From contig NC_089276.1 of assembly GCF_963678975.1 (NCBI RefSeq), positions 7,403,098 through 7,467,097 of the forward strand: DNA of 64,000 nucleotides, in the 5' to 3' direction. Position numbers and translations under genes: made by a program. Position 1 is the first letter of the stretch. Each line of letters begins with the position of its first letter. A model generated the notes under the pieces. The model did no database searches. It had not been told where the DNA came from and saw only the letters and a list, made by a program, of their open reading frames with translations. Below are positions 32,779 to 44,735 of this stretch, piece after piece. The DNA comes from Dysidea avara (lineage: Eukaryota; Porifera; Demospongiae; Dictyoceratida; Dysideidae).

Positions 32779-34700
32779 GTTCTATACCATATGCATATTT
32801 TGTACCGTACGTATACGGTATAGACATATCCGTATGGTACGTACCATATGCGTATTATGTCTTTTCTCAGTGTCTTCTAGCCTTGCGATCACCTAGCTAC
32901 AATGGGCTGTCTTTACAAGCATTTCTAGCTGAGCAAACTTAGAACACAACACAATAATCTGCTACTGAGCTGTAACTATAAATTTATTCATTAGCACACA
33001 CATGCATTTTATCCTTGCCATGCCCATGCATTTCCCAGTATAGTCCTATACTAATGTACCTAAATCTTATGTACATGATCTCACTTTGTCTGCAGAACTT
33101 TACATAAATGGTACTGTGCATGTATGCTACTTTATAGCTATCAGAAGCATGCAGATGGTCTTATTACTCAATTATAAGTGTGGATAACTGACAATTTACA
33201 ACAGAATTGGGTAAATAAGCAAGAAGAACAATTACAACATGCATGGTAGCAAGTATTAAGTTCTAACTGAATTATACATATACTGCTTGTGCAAAGCTAA
33301 TAACTGGAAAATGAACTTCATAAGTATCATCAGTTGTGCAACATTGCTCCTCACTGTATTTGCATTTTTATATACCATGTATACTCTTCTTCTTTTGAGG
33401 ATCCAATTTCTTGTTTACGTACTTTTCTTGTTTATACATACTGTAAATAGTACCACCACTCACATTCATCACACTGGACCTACAGCACAAATTAATGTGG
33501 ATGTTGTTAACTTTAAAGAGTACATTCAAATAAGAGTAGCTCAGTAAACACATTGTCTTGATCTTCCCATCCACAAGCATGACAGTAAGTAGCGAGTAGC
33601 TATACAACGCACTTAACAATTAAACAATGCTACTTAATATGCATTCATTACTGAACTATACATTAGAACTCATAAATTCACCATAAAATCTCTGCCATTT
33701 TCCTACTTCATCTCAGTAGGCAATGCACATTCCTCATTCAATAGCAAAGATTCAGCGAACTACAGTTTAAAACAAAAATTATTGCATAATTAATTACTAT
33801 GCACATCAGTCTTAGAGTATAGCATGTCTAATAATGCTATAAGCTATAGCCATGCAGATTTACATTAATTTGCAAACTAAAAAGATTACTTTCTCTACAG
33901 TTATATCTCTTTGCTGCCTCCCTCAATGTTATTGTATCAGCATTCTCCAGGTCTTCCTCTGTTTGAGCAATCATTACATTGTACTTCTCGAGCTCATCTG
34001 ATTAAAATTGTCTACTCACCACACCTTTAGTGCCACCAGGTATAAATATCCATTTTTAAGTGGAAGCTAGTGTACTAACAAATTAAAGGTAAACAATAGA
34101 TTATATGTAGCAACAATAGAATAAAAGAAATAATATATATATGCCTGAAAAATTGGCTCCATTTGCCAATGGATGCAAATTATTTAATATGGTTGCTATG
34201 TTGTAACCAATCAGAATGCAGTATATGGATAATTATATCAAAATCTTATGTTTATATTTAGCTACAATACTACCTCTACTGGCTTAGTGTTTATGTCACT
34301 ATGCATTCCAGTTGAAAAATCGTGAATATCAATATGCTGGCACAATTCTACAGCCTAAAAGAAATCAATGTCTTTTGTCCTAAATAATGCTTTAGATCAA
34401 ACTTCAAATTTCAGTTTCTGAGTAAGACAAGAAGCATACTGCTCTTGTTTTATGTTGAAGGGATAATTGGGTACCTTTAAACCCAAACACATTTTTACAA
34501 AGTTCATATATACAAGCATAGAGAAACCCCTAGTAGAGTTTTGGGTAATATCGCTCTATATAGCTTTTAATTATTGTACTAATCTTTGACTATCTTCAGG
34601 AGTATTTGTAAACACATAAATATTATGTGTGGGTATTGTTCTAATTGTAGGGAAGTGTAGGCAGACCATTTATAGGCAAAACAGACTACTGTATATAATA
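32779..34700 (-). mobile_element. Copy C of the ACGCGT-palindrome element, first part
   Basis: An inverted copy relative to A and B. It starts GTTCTATACC with its palindromes at 32799-32855 and runs through the complement of 25380-23370. It stops at CTGTATATAAT, where an 8.3 kb block intervenes, and resumes at 43019. Confidence 0.7.
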
Positions 34701-34701
34701 T

Positions 34702-35023
34702 CTAATCAAAAACAGCCAAGCTGTAAAAAAAGGTGCAGCCCCTAAAAAGGCGAAGGTGAAAAAAAGATGTGAAATCCAAGGTGGCGGCCAAGAAATGGCT
34801 GTGATGGTAGGTTAATGGTAAAAATTTTAATAACGACAATTCAGGTAAATTTTGTGCCAATTGACCAAGCGGCACCAAATTCACCTGAATTGTCGTTATT
34901 AAATTTTTACCATTAACTTACCATCACAGCCATTTCTTGGCCGCCACCTTGGATTTCACATCTTTTTTACCTTGGCCTTTTAGGGGCTGCACCTTTTTTT
35001 ACAGCTTGGCTGTTTTTGATTAG
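34702..35023. mobile_element. Foldback element, about 322 bp
   Basis: Near-perfect arms of about 150 bp begin CTAATCAAAAACAGCCAAGC and end in its complement GGCTGTTTTTGATTAG. The loop of about 15-20 bp contains GACCAAGCGGC. It has no coding capacity and stands at the left border of the 8.3 kb block. Confidence 0.85.
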
Positions 35024-35220
35024 ATAACACTTCTTTTTGTATTTGTATACCCCAAAGCTGGCCATAGGCAGGTTTTGGGCTTTTTTAACCTATCCTATTT
35101 CTTTACCACAGGAAGAATAAAAAGACAGAGCAGATTTTTAATACTTCAACTGTTTTTGATTTTATCAGTAATTATATAAATATATTTATTACATGTCTAT
35201 TATTCCCTACTGGATAACTT

Positions 35221-36378
35221 GTTTGCAGCTGATCTTTCTACTAAAGGACTTGAAATGTAGCTAAACTCTCTACAGGTTGATTTGTTTGTAGCTGCACTCT
35301 CTACAGGGTGATTTGTTTGCATCTGAACTCTCTACGGGGCGATTTGCTTGTAGAAGAACTCTCTACAGGATAGTTTCTTTGTCACTGAACTCTCTGCAAG
35401 GTGACTTGTTCCTAGCTGGCTCTCTACAAGATGACTTCCTCTAGCTGATTTCTCTACAAGGTGACTTGTATCTAGCTGAACTATCTACAGGATGATCTGT
35501 TTGTAACTGAAATCTCAACAGGGTGACTTGTTTCTAGCTGATCTCTCTATAGGGTAACTTGTTTCTAGCTGAACTCTCTACAGAGTGGGTTCTTTGCAGC
35601 TGAACTCTCTACAAGATCACTTCTTCTAGCTGATCTCTCTATAGGGTGACCTGATCTCTCTGTAGGGTGACTTTTATCTAGCTGAACACTCTACAGGGTG
35701 CTTTGCTTGTAGCTGAACTCTCTACAGGGTAATTTATTTGCAGCTGAACTCTATGCAGGATGATTTGTTTGTAGCTGAACTCTCTACAGGATGGTTTCTT
35801 TGTAACTGAACTCTCTACAAGGTGACTTGCTTCTAGCTGATCTCTCTACAGGGTGACTTGTATAGCTGAACTCTCTACAGGGTGATCTGTTTATAGCTGA
35901 ACTCTCTGGGTGATTTGTTTGTGGCTGAACTCTCTACAGGTTTGGATTCTTTGTAGCTGGTCTCTACAAGGTGACTTGTTTCTAGCTGAGCTCTCTACAA
36001 GGTGACTTCTCCTACTACAGGGTGACTTGTATCTATAGCTGAACTATCTACAGGATGATGATCTGTTTGGGTGATGTGTTTCTAGCTGATCTCTCTACAG
36101 GGTGATTTTTTTTGTAGCTGAACTCTCTACAGGGTGATTTGTTTGTAGCTGCTCTCTCTACAGTGGGTGATTTGTTTGTAACTGAAATCTCTACAGGTTG
36201 ATTTGTTTGTAGCTGAAGTCTCTACAAGGTGTTTTGATTGTAGCCGATCTCTCTACAAGGTAATTTGTTTGTAGCTGAACTCACTGCAAGGTGATTTGTT
36301 TGTAGCTTATCTCTCTACAGGGTGATGTGTATGTAGCTGAACTCTCTATAGGGTGATTTGCTTGTAACCGAATTCCCT
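35221..36378. repeat. 31-bp satellite, segment 1
   Basis: Tandem units of the form GTAGCTGAACTCTCTACAGG plus GTGATTTGTTT, with 5-25 percent variation and a few 28-30 bp units. The period is not a multiple of three and stops occur in every frame, so it does not encode a repeat protein. Confidence 0.95.
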
Positions 36379-36382
36379 ATAT

Positions 36383-37028
36383 GTGACCAGATTTTACAGA
36401 ACCGATCCAAATCGCACATCAGGCAAAATCAAACTAACACCACCAGTGGATAGCTACACTATCGTACTACAAGTTTTGACCCTCAGCACTACTCAAACTA
36501 CACGAGGCTGGTTTTTACACACGTCTCTTCTGGGTGGTGTGGAGTGCTCAAATGGTGGTTTCAGGCCTTGTGAAGGACCTGGCTTGGCAAGAGTCAGTGG
36601 TTTACTGGTGGACAGCCTTATAATGTTGGCCAGACGTGTTCTCTGTTGATTTTGCTACATATTAGCCACTAAGGAGCCAGCACAGCCCTGTAATCTCGTG
36701 TCTGGACTCCAATCGTGGTCTGCCTCCATTTTGAGGTCTGTCTTTTGCCCTCCCCGGCACCCCCCAGCCTCCACCCCTTTGTGAGCACTCGTGATACTAC
36801 TTCGCTCGTCCAACTGCTCAGATTTTCTATCTTATTTGGCGGGAAACTGTACAAGCAGCTACAAGTACTGGAAGTGGCTTGAAAGGTAACAGATTGATGC
36901 ATCTTTTGTGTAAATTTCATACGCGTGCTTGCTATCCTTGGATAGTTATGCTGGCTTCAATTCTTTAAAACCGTTTATCTCGAAACTTCTAATGTGCGAT
37001 TTGGATCGTTTTTCCAAAATCCAGTCAC
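36383..37028. mobile_element. GTGAC-family element in the satellite, 646 bp
   Basis: The ends GTGACCAGATTTTAC and, in complement, GTGACTGGATTTTGG lead to a shared GATCCAAATCGCACAT. Target duplication is ATAT (36379-36382 and 37029-37032). The uninterrupted target, CCCTATATTGTGTCTAG, is present in sister satellite units at 37390 and 37708. No gene was seen inside. Confidence 0.85.
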
Positions 37029-37032
37029 ATAT

Positions 37033-38587
37033 TGTGTCTAGTGTCTATATAGCCGATCTCTCTACAGGTTGATTTGTTTGTAGCTGATCTCTCTACAGGG
37101 TGATTTGTTTGTAGCTGATCTCTCTACAGGGTGATTGTTTGTAGCTGATCTCTCTACAGGGTGATTTGTTTGTAGCTGATCTCTCTACAGGGTGATTGTT
37201 TGTAGCTGATCTCTCTACAGGGTGATGTGTTTGAAACTGAAGTCTCTACAGGGTGATATGCTTGCAACTGAATTCTCTATATGTCTATATAGCTGATCTC
37301 TCTACAGGTTGATTTGTTTGTAGCTGAACTCTCTACAGGGTGATTTGTTTGCAGCTGAACTCTCTACAGGGTGATTTGCTTGTAACCGAATTCCCTATAT
37401 TGTGTCTAGTGTCTATATAGCTGATCTCTCTACAGGTTGATTTGTTTGTAGCTGAACTCTCTACAGGGTGATTTGTTTGTAGCTGATCTCTCTACAGGGT
37501 GATTGTTTGTAGCTGATCTCTCTACAGGGTGATGTGGTTGTAGTTGATCTCTCTACAGTGGGTGATTTGTTTGTAACTGAAATCTCTACAGGTTGATTTG
37601 TTTGTAGCTGAACTCGCTGCAAGGTATTTTGTTTGTAGCTGATCTCTCTACAGGGTGATGTGTTTGAAACTGAAGTCTCTACAGGGTGATTTGCTTGCAA
37701 CTGAATTCCCTATATTGTGTCTAGTGTCTATATAGCTGATCTCTCTACAGGTTGATTTGTTTGTAGTTGAACTCTCTACAGGGTGATTTGTTTGCAGCTG
37801 AACTCTCTACAGGGTGATTTGTTTGTAGCTGAACTCTCTACAGGGTGATTTGTTTGTAGCTGATCTCTCTACAGGGTGATTGTTTGTAGCTGATCTCTCT
37901 ACAGGGTGATTTGGTTGTAGCTGCTCTCTCTACAGTGGGTGATTTGTTTGTAACTGAAATCTCTACAGGTTGATTTGTTTGTAGCTGAAGTCTCTACACG
38001 GTGTTTTGTTTGTAGCTGATCTCTCTACAGGGTATTTTGTTTGTAGCTGAACTCACTGCAAGTTGATTTGTTTGTAGCTGATCTCTCTACAGGGTGATGT
38101 TTTTGTAGCTGATCTCTCTACAGGATGATTGTTTGTAGCTGATCTCTCTACAGGGTGATTTGGTTGTAGCTGCTCTCTCTACAGTGGGTGATTTTGTTTG
38201 TAACTGAAATCTCTACAGGTTCATTTGTTTGTAGCTGAAGTCTCTACACGGTGTTTTGTTTGTAGCTGATCTCTCTACAGGGTAATTTGTTTGTAGCTGA
38301 ACTCACTGCAAGGTGATTTGTTTGTAGCTGGTCTCTCTACAAGGTGATTTGTTTGTAGCTGAACCCTCTACAGGGTGATTTGGTTGTAGCTGAACTCTCC
38401 AGAGGGTGAATTGTTTGTAGCTGAATTCTCTACAGGGTGATTTGTTTGTGGCTGAACTCTCTACAGGGTGATTTGTTTGTAGCTGAACTCTCTACCGGGT
38501 GATTTGGTTGTAGCTGAACTCTCCAGAGGGTGAATTGTTTGTAGCTGAACTCTCTACAGGGTGATTTGGTTGTAGCTGATCTCTCTA
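37033..38587. repeat. 31-bp satellite, segment 2, with higher-order pattern
   Basis: The same 31-bp unit. A longer pattern recurs: GAATTCCCTATATTGTGTCT plus AGTGTCTATATAGCTGATC appears near 37030, 37388 and 37708 (a shortened form near 37272) and again near 40770, marking a higher-order repeat. Confidence 0.95.
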
Positions 38588-40557
38588 CAGGGGCGTAAGC
38601 AGGAATTTTGAAAAGGTGTTTCCACTACAGCTAAGTGACTGTTATATTAGAGTAGTTTATATGCCTGACTGCTCTATTAGAGTATCTCGATCTTTTCACT
38701 AAAATCACAATTCAGAACAATGCTATAAGTGTTGCTATCATGTTAGAAACTATTATTTAATTATATAACTAAGATAAAGTTTAAAATGTGTCCTGTTCCA
38801 TGACAGATTCCAGATTCCGGAAACCTGAAGTATCAATGTCTTAATGTTTCGAGTACTATGTAGAGTAAATTATCTATTCTCGGACACCATATATACTCGG
38901 ACACTCGTTCTCGTACACTGCTGCTGGAGTCGGCTGGACGGAATCCTACGAAAATTGGTGTGGACATACGTTGCATATAGTCTAACTACACATCCAAGTT
39001 TGAGCCTAAACGCTTGTTTGATTGTTGTGTTTGACCACATCAAAGTTGTTTCTCGAAATCATATATTCTCGGACAAAATTCAAGTATTGTCGGACACCGG
39101 TCAGTAATCCTACATCAAATATTTTAAAGACTTACCACCAACACCATCTGTTAGGGCTGTTCATTAGCAATCAGCAGAGCCATAGTTTATTTCTTTCTAT
39201 CTCATTTGCAGGAAGCTGTGATCGGAAATGTGCGAGTGTGTTACCACCTCTATTCTCGGACACGAGCTATCAGCTGGTTCTCGTACATGGTTATACCAAA
39301 TCGTCCAAAAATTACTGTGGACATAGTTTACACATAGCCTATCTAAACCTCGAAGTTTGAGCTAAACAGATTTTATGGTTGGCTACCTAGAGCGGATTAA
39401 AGTTTCCACGAGAAAATTAGTATTCTCATTTTTATCGGATAATAGCCAATGCTTCTTACACCAAATAATTTATCCACTTTCTACCACCACCATCTGATAG
39501 AGCTTTTCGTTGGTTATGAGTAGAGCCATAGTTTATTTCTTTCCATCATCGTTATGGACAGTTATGATCGGAAATATGCGAGTATGTAATTACCTCTATT
39601 CTCCGACACATTGTTTCTGTGCTGTCTGATTGAATCTTGGTTCCAGCTATTTCTGGTGATTTTTTTACTTTTCATTTATTTGAACTACTTTAAATAGCAT
39701 GTAATTCCAGTGAACTACCTATTTGTACCACCAGAAATAGCTGGAGCCAATATTCAATCAGACAGCACAGAAACAATGTGTCCGAGAATTGAGGCAATTA
39801 CATACTCGCATATTTCCGATCATAACTATCCATAAAGGTGATGGAAAGAATCAAACTATGGCTCTGCTGATAGCCAATGAACAGCTCTATCAGATGGTGG
39901 TGGTAGGCAGTGAATAAATTATTTGGTGTAAGGAGCATTGGCTATTATACGAGAAAAATGAGAATACTAATTTTCTCGTGGAAACGTTAATCCGCTCTAG
40001 TTAGCCAACCATAAAATCTGTTTAGCTCAATCTTGGAGGTTTAGATAGGCTATGTGTAAACTATGTCCACAATAATTTTTGGACGATTTGGTATAACCAT
40101 GTACGAGAACCAGCTGATAGTTCGTGTCCGAGAATAGAGGTGGTAACACACTCGAACATTTCCGATCACAGCTTCCTGCAAATGAGATAGAAAGAAATAA
40201 ACTATGGCTCTGCTGATAGCTAATGAACAGCCCTAACAGATGGTATTGGTGGTAAGTCTTTAAAAATATTTGATGTAGGATTACTGACCGGTGTCCGACA
40301 ATACTTGAATTTTGTCCGAGAATATATGATTTCGAGCAACAACTTTGATGTGGTCTAACACAACAATCAAACAAGCGTTTAGGCTCAAACTTGGAGGTAT
40401 AGTTAGGCTATATGCAACGTATGTCCACACCAAGTTTCGTAGGATTCCGTCCAGCAGTGTACGAGAACGAGTGTCCGAGTATACATGGTGTCCGAGAATA
40501 GATAATTTACTCTAAAATCCAAAGGGGTTTCCGGAAACCCCCCTCTGTACGCCCCTG
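38588..40557. mobile_element. 1.97 kb foldback element inside the satellite
   Basis: It starts CAGGGGCGTAAGCAGG and ends CTGTACGCCCCTG, and the satellite bases CTCTA stand on both sides. The two halves (about 38860-39690 and 39700-40515) are inverted copies of each other, with repeated GGACAC/GTGTCC boxes and TTCTCGG. The CAGGGGCG end is hAT-like, but only 5 bp can be read as a target duplication and the satellite itself makes this ambiguous. No coding potential. Confidence 0.8.
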
Positions 40558-41890
40558 CTCTACAGGATGATTTGGTTGTAGCTGATCTCTCTACAGTGGG
40601 TGATTTGTTTGTAACTGAAATCTCTACAGGTTGATTTGTTTGTAGCTGATGTCTCTACACAGTGTTTTGTTTGTAGCTGATCTCTCTACAGGGTAATTTG
40701 TTTGTAGCTGAACTCACTGCAAGGTGATTTGTTTGTAGCTGATCTCTTTACAGGGTGATTTGCTTGTAACCGAATTCCCTATATTGTGTCTAGTTTCTAG
40801 CTGATCTCTCTACAGGTTGATTTATTTGTAGATGAACTCTCTACAGGGTGATTGGTTTGTAGCTGAACTCTCTACAGGATTGTTTCTTTGTCACTGAACT
40901 CTCTACAAGGTGACTTGCTTTTAGCTGATCTCTGTAGATGGAGACTTCTTCCAGCTGATCTCTCTACAGGGTGACTTGTACAGCTGAACTCTCTACAGGG
41001 TGATCTGTTCATAGCTGAACTCTCTACAGGTTGATTTGTTTGTAGCTGAAATCTCTTGTTTCAAACTGATTTCACTGTAGGGTAACTTGTTTGTAGCTGA
41101 ACTCTCTACAGGATGGTTTTTTTGTAGCTGAACTCTATATAGGGTGATTTGTATGTACCTGAACTTTCTACAGGGTGATTTGTTTATAGCTGAACACTCT
41201 GCAGGGTGATTTGTTTGTAGTTGATCTCTCTACAGGGTTTCTTTGCAGCTGAGATCTCTATTGGGCAATTTCTTCTAACTGAGCTCTCTCTTGTTTCTAG
41301 CTGTTCTCTCTACAGAGTAACTTGTTTGTATAGCTGAACTCTTTACAGGTGGGCTTTTGGTTGCTGAACTCTCTACACTGTGACTTGTTTGTAGCAAAAT
41401 TCCCTACAGAGTGACTTGTATGTAGCTGAATTCTCTACAGAGTGACTTACTTGTAGCTGAACATTGTATAAACTATAAAGTGACTTGTCTGTAGCTGAAA
41501 TCTCTACAGGGTTACTTGTTTGCAGCTGGTCTCTATAGGTTAACTTGTTTGTATAGATGAACTCTCTACAGGGTAGTTTCTTTGTAGCTGAACTCTCTCC
41601 ACAGTGACTTGTTTGTAGCTGAACTCTCTAGAGAGTGTAGCCAAACTCTCCACAGGGTGCATGACTTGTTTATAGCTGAGCTCTCTTCTAGTGTGACTTG
41701 TAATGTTCTGATTCTTCTGAATCACTACAGCAATATATCTGTAGCTGAACTCTCTATAGGGTGACTTGCTTCTTGCTGAACTGTCTATAAGATTAACTGT
41801 TTGCAGCTGAACTCCCTACAGAATAACTTGCAATGTAATAGAATTCTATAATGGAGTAAATAAATTAGCTGAATGCTCTATTAGGGTGAC
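40558..41890. repeat. 31-bp satellite, segment 3
   Basis: The same unit, becoming more diverged towards 41890. With segments 1 and 2 this makes about 4 kb, or roughly 125-130 units by length. Confidence 0.9.
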
Positions 41891-42049
41891 TGTTCTATTA
41901 GAGTACCTCGATCTCGCATATGTTACACGTAGTTGGCTTTGGAATCATAACTCAGTGGTTTGTAATCCGATTCTTCTGTACTACTGCAAGAAATTTCTAT
42001 GATGATTATTCCAGCTACACACCGATTTTCAGCTCACTGCTCTAATGCA

Positions 42050-42362
42050 CCTATCAATGTTAAGCCCCACTACCCCCCTCCCGGGCTTACTAGGGGATTA
42101 GTGGGGGATTTTGACCTGATTTGATCTGAAACTCTGCCCCACTAGTGGGGCATTTGACCGCTCGAAATTTTAGGCGTTTATTTTAACTTGCAAGCTAAAG
42201 GAATTTACCTGTTTCCTAAAGTACCTAACAGCCGTACTACATGGAGATTTGACCACTAGTCGTTCCCCCATGGGTGGAGAATTTGATTTTTCAAAAAGTC
42301 AAATCCCCACCATTTCCCCCACTACGCCCGGGAGGGGGTAGGTGGGGGATAACATTGATAGG
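42050..42362. mobile_element. Foldback MITE, CCTATCAATGTTA ends
   Basis: The ends CCTATCAATGTTAAGCCCCAC and, in complement, CCTATCAATGTTATCCCCCAC continue with a CCCCCTCCCGGGC block. TGCA stands on both sides (42046-42049 and 42363-42366) and may be the target duplication, although TGCA is itself a palindrome. No gene. Confidence 0.75.
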
Positions 42363-42649
42363 TGCATAAGTGGTTTGCCCAGTAGGCGTGAAAACTAATA
42401 GTTTTTGTATTCATAAAAATCGATCGCGTAATTGTGACACAGGTTGGATTTTGTGTCATATCTCGATGGCCTTTAACTGGATTCCTTTCAAACCACAGAA
42501 AGGCACTCCTACGATAGTTACGTCATCTCCATAGCAATTTTCAGCTCATTCCTTCAAGCGGTGTACCCTGTAGGCGTGACAGACCTTCGACCTTATTTTA
42601 CGCAAATAATCGGTAATAACTCCGTGAATGTTCATCGGATTCCTACCAA

Positions 42650-43015
42650 ACTTGGTACTGAGATTCGCCTTAATGAGCCCTTTAAGTGTGCCAAATGTCA
42701 GCCCGATTGGAGCACGGATTCGTGTTTTATGGCGGATTTTGCAAAGTGTGCGAAAAGAAGTAGAAGAAGAAAAAAACGAAGAAAAAAACCCAAACTTTGG
42801 CCGCTCGTATCTCGGAAATCGATGGAGCGATTTTCTCTAAATTTGGAATGTGGACTCCCCTACCTAGCCGACACGTCTGTAGCAAGTTTGGTTTCAATCG
42901 CATAAGGAATCACGGAGCTACAAAGGTGTGAAAATCGCGTTTACTTTCTTCCTGTAAATATACTCACGGTGTGGCGCGCCGGCTTCTTGGCCCACACGAC
43001 ACACTACCGTGTGTC
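42650..43015 (+). repeat. Dispersed repeat R1, copy 2
   Basis: Matches 32455-32775 through CTCGTATCTCGGAAATCG and the terminal hairpin (CACGGTGTGG and ACTACCGTGTG). It ends three bases before copy C resumes. Confidence 0.65.
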
Positions 43016-43105
43016 TTGATTATTAATCAATAACTGAAAGTACACAATAACAGCTAACTCTTACAACTACAATACACAATATTAATGTTACAGGTATGCA
43101 TAAAT

Positions 43106-43801
43106 GTGACCGGGCCTGCGAAAACAGGGAATGTGGGCACAAACTACACCCCATCACTCTACAGGTCATATTTCAGTACTGGAAAAGTATATTTCCATTC
43201 TGTAACTTTTTTTTTTTTTTTTGAAGATATAAAGAAAATAAGATTAGAACATACAAATAACAGATAAACAATTAAATCAAAAACTGAGTCTCTGATTGCA
43301 CCAAGGCCACAGGAGCACTTTTGATGTAACGACCTTGTGAAGATCATGCTCCTCTAATGCATTGGATTGCTGAACACAGTAAACAAAATGACAATCTACA
43401 TCTAATCCATCCTAGTACTGTGGCATAAGGGTCATTCCATTTGTCAGACAATAAACTCGCCAATCGCTTGTAAAAAACACTGGCTTCATGGCCCATTCCC
43501 CCGGAAGCAGAGAACACTAGAGGGGTAAAAGAACTGTGTTCCACTTCACGGATTCGCAACTCATAAGCTCTCTTCTTTGTTATTTCGTGTTTCCTGTAAC
43601 ATGACTGAAGGGTGGTTCCACTGTTGGATGGTGCAAGTGGGTTAAAAACTCTGAAGCATCATGATGCCAATTAAATGAGTATTAGGAGCTGAAAATTGCA
43701 ATGCCATAGCATAATGGTACAAAAAGTTATGAGTGATGAAACTGTGAAAAATTAGGCAAAAATCATGTGCCCACATGCCCTATTATCGCAGGCCCGGTCA
43801 C
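43106..43801. mobile_element. GTGAC-family MITE, 696 bp
   Basis: The ends GTGACCGGGCCTGCGAAAAC and, in complement, GTGACCGGGCCTGCGATAAT share a following ATGTGGGCAC. Target duplication is AAAT (43102-43105 and 43802-43805). Copy A at about 23285-23300 gives the uninterrupted target. A short minus-strand open frame at 43344-43559 was not identified. Confidence 0.9.
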
Positions 43802-44078
43802 AAATTACATTATATTACATCATGTCACATCATTACATTACATCATTAACTCTATTATAGATATATATGAAGGAGGAGTAGCATTATGTAATAATGGCCT
43901 AGTTTTTGAATTTTCATTGTATCAATTAAGCAATGGATCATGAATCCAATAAGAAGCAATAAATGAGTAGCAATTGCAGCCACAATGTACTGTGTGGAAG
44001 AAGAAACAAAAATTAAAATTTACTATACATTGTCAGTGTGTGCAGTTGCTATGCAACAGCTAGATAATTTGTGACCGG

Positions 44079-44735
44079 CACTGTGAAAAAAGAGGGATAT
44101 AAGATGGTATTTCCAGTGGCTTATTGAATACAAAAAGCTTGATATAACCTGTAGTATACTAACAATCACGTGTAAGGCTTTAGTTAATGTTTTAAACATA
44201 CTGAAACCAAATATGTGATGGTATAGTGTGGGCATCATTTTGATATAAGCTATTTTAGGTAATGTGGTAAATAAACTGAAACCATATATGTAATAGTATA
44301 GTATGCATTATACCAAGAGTAAATAATGGAAGAGAGAGTATCCAACTGCCATATACTGCATCAAAAATGAGCACGTCAAGTAGAGAAGCCATCCTGTAGT
44401 GCTTTCAAAGGCAGTGTTGAATGAAGTAATAAACACCTTCTAGCTCAGACTGTTTGACTTCAAATCATGCCTGGACACTTCAAACAGTCTGAGCTAGCAG
44501 GTGTTTATTACTTCATTCAACACTGCCTTTGAAAGTACTACAGGATGGCTTCTCTACTTGACGTGCTGTGCTCATTTTTGATGCAGTATATGGCAGTTGG
44601 ATACTCTCTCTTCCATTATTTACTCTTGATTATAATAAAGTATAACATGAGTATAATACAGGGTTTATATTAAGGTTTATTTGTATTCAATAAGCCACTG
44701 GAAATACCATCTTGTATCCCACCTTTTTCACAGTG
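44079..44735. mobile_element. CACTG-ended (CACTA-like) MITE, 657 bp
   Basis: The ends CACTGTGAAAAAAGAGGGAT and, in complement, CACTGTGAAAAAGGTGGGAT run into arms through GATGGTATTTCCAGTGGC. The 3-bp target duplication is CGG (44076-44078 and 44736-44738). CACTR ends with a 3-bp duplication are the mark of the CACTA/EnSpm superfamily. Copy A (about 23020) shows the empty site. It has no gene and is itself interrupted by the next element. Confidence 0.8.
44314..44628. mobile_element. Foldback MITE, CAAGAGTA family, nested
   Basis: An almost perfect palindrome of two arms of about 145 bp, starting CAAGAGTAAATAATGG and ending in its complement ACTCTTG, around a small loop near 44465. Flanks ATTATAC and ATTATAA fit a 7-bp duplication with one change. 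It is related by its ends to the element at 9328. Confidence 0.8.

Noticed and set aside
37461-37700. Minus-strand open frame with repeated CREISYKQ-like peptides
   Set aside because: It is a chance reading of the 31-bp satellite. The period is not a multiple of three and the frame closes quickly.
35221-41890. 31-bp repeats as a CRISPR array
   Set aside because: Units are directly adjacent without unique spacers, vary in sequence, and lie in an animal genome.
42561-42905. 114-residue plus-strand frame with Lys/Arg run
   Set aside because: It lies mainly inside repeat R1, and the other R1 copy does not keep the frame.
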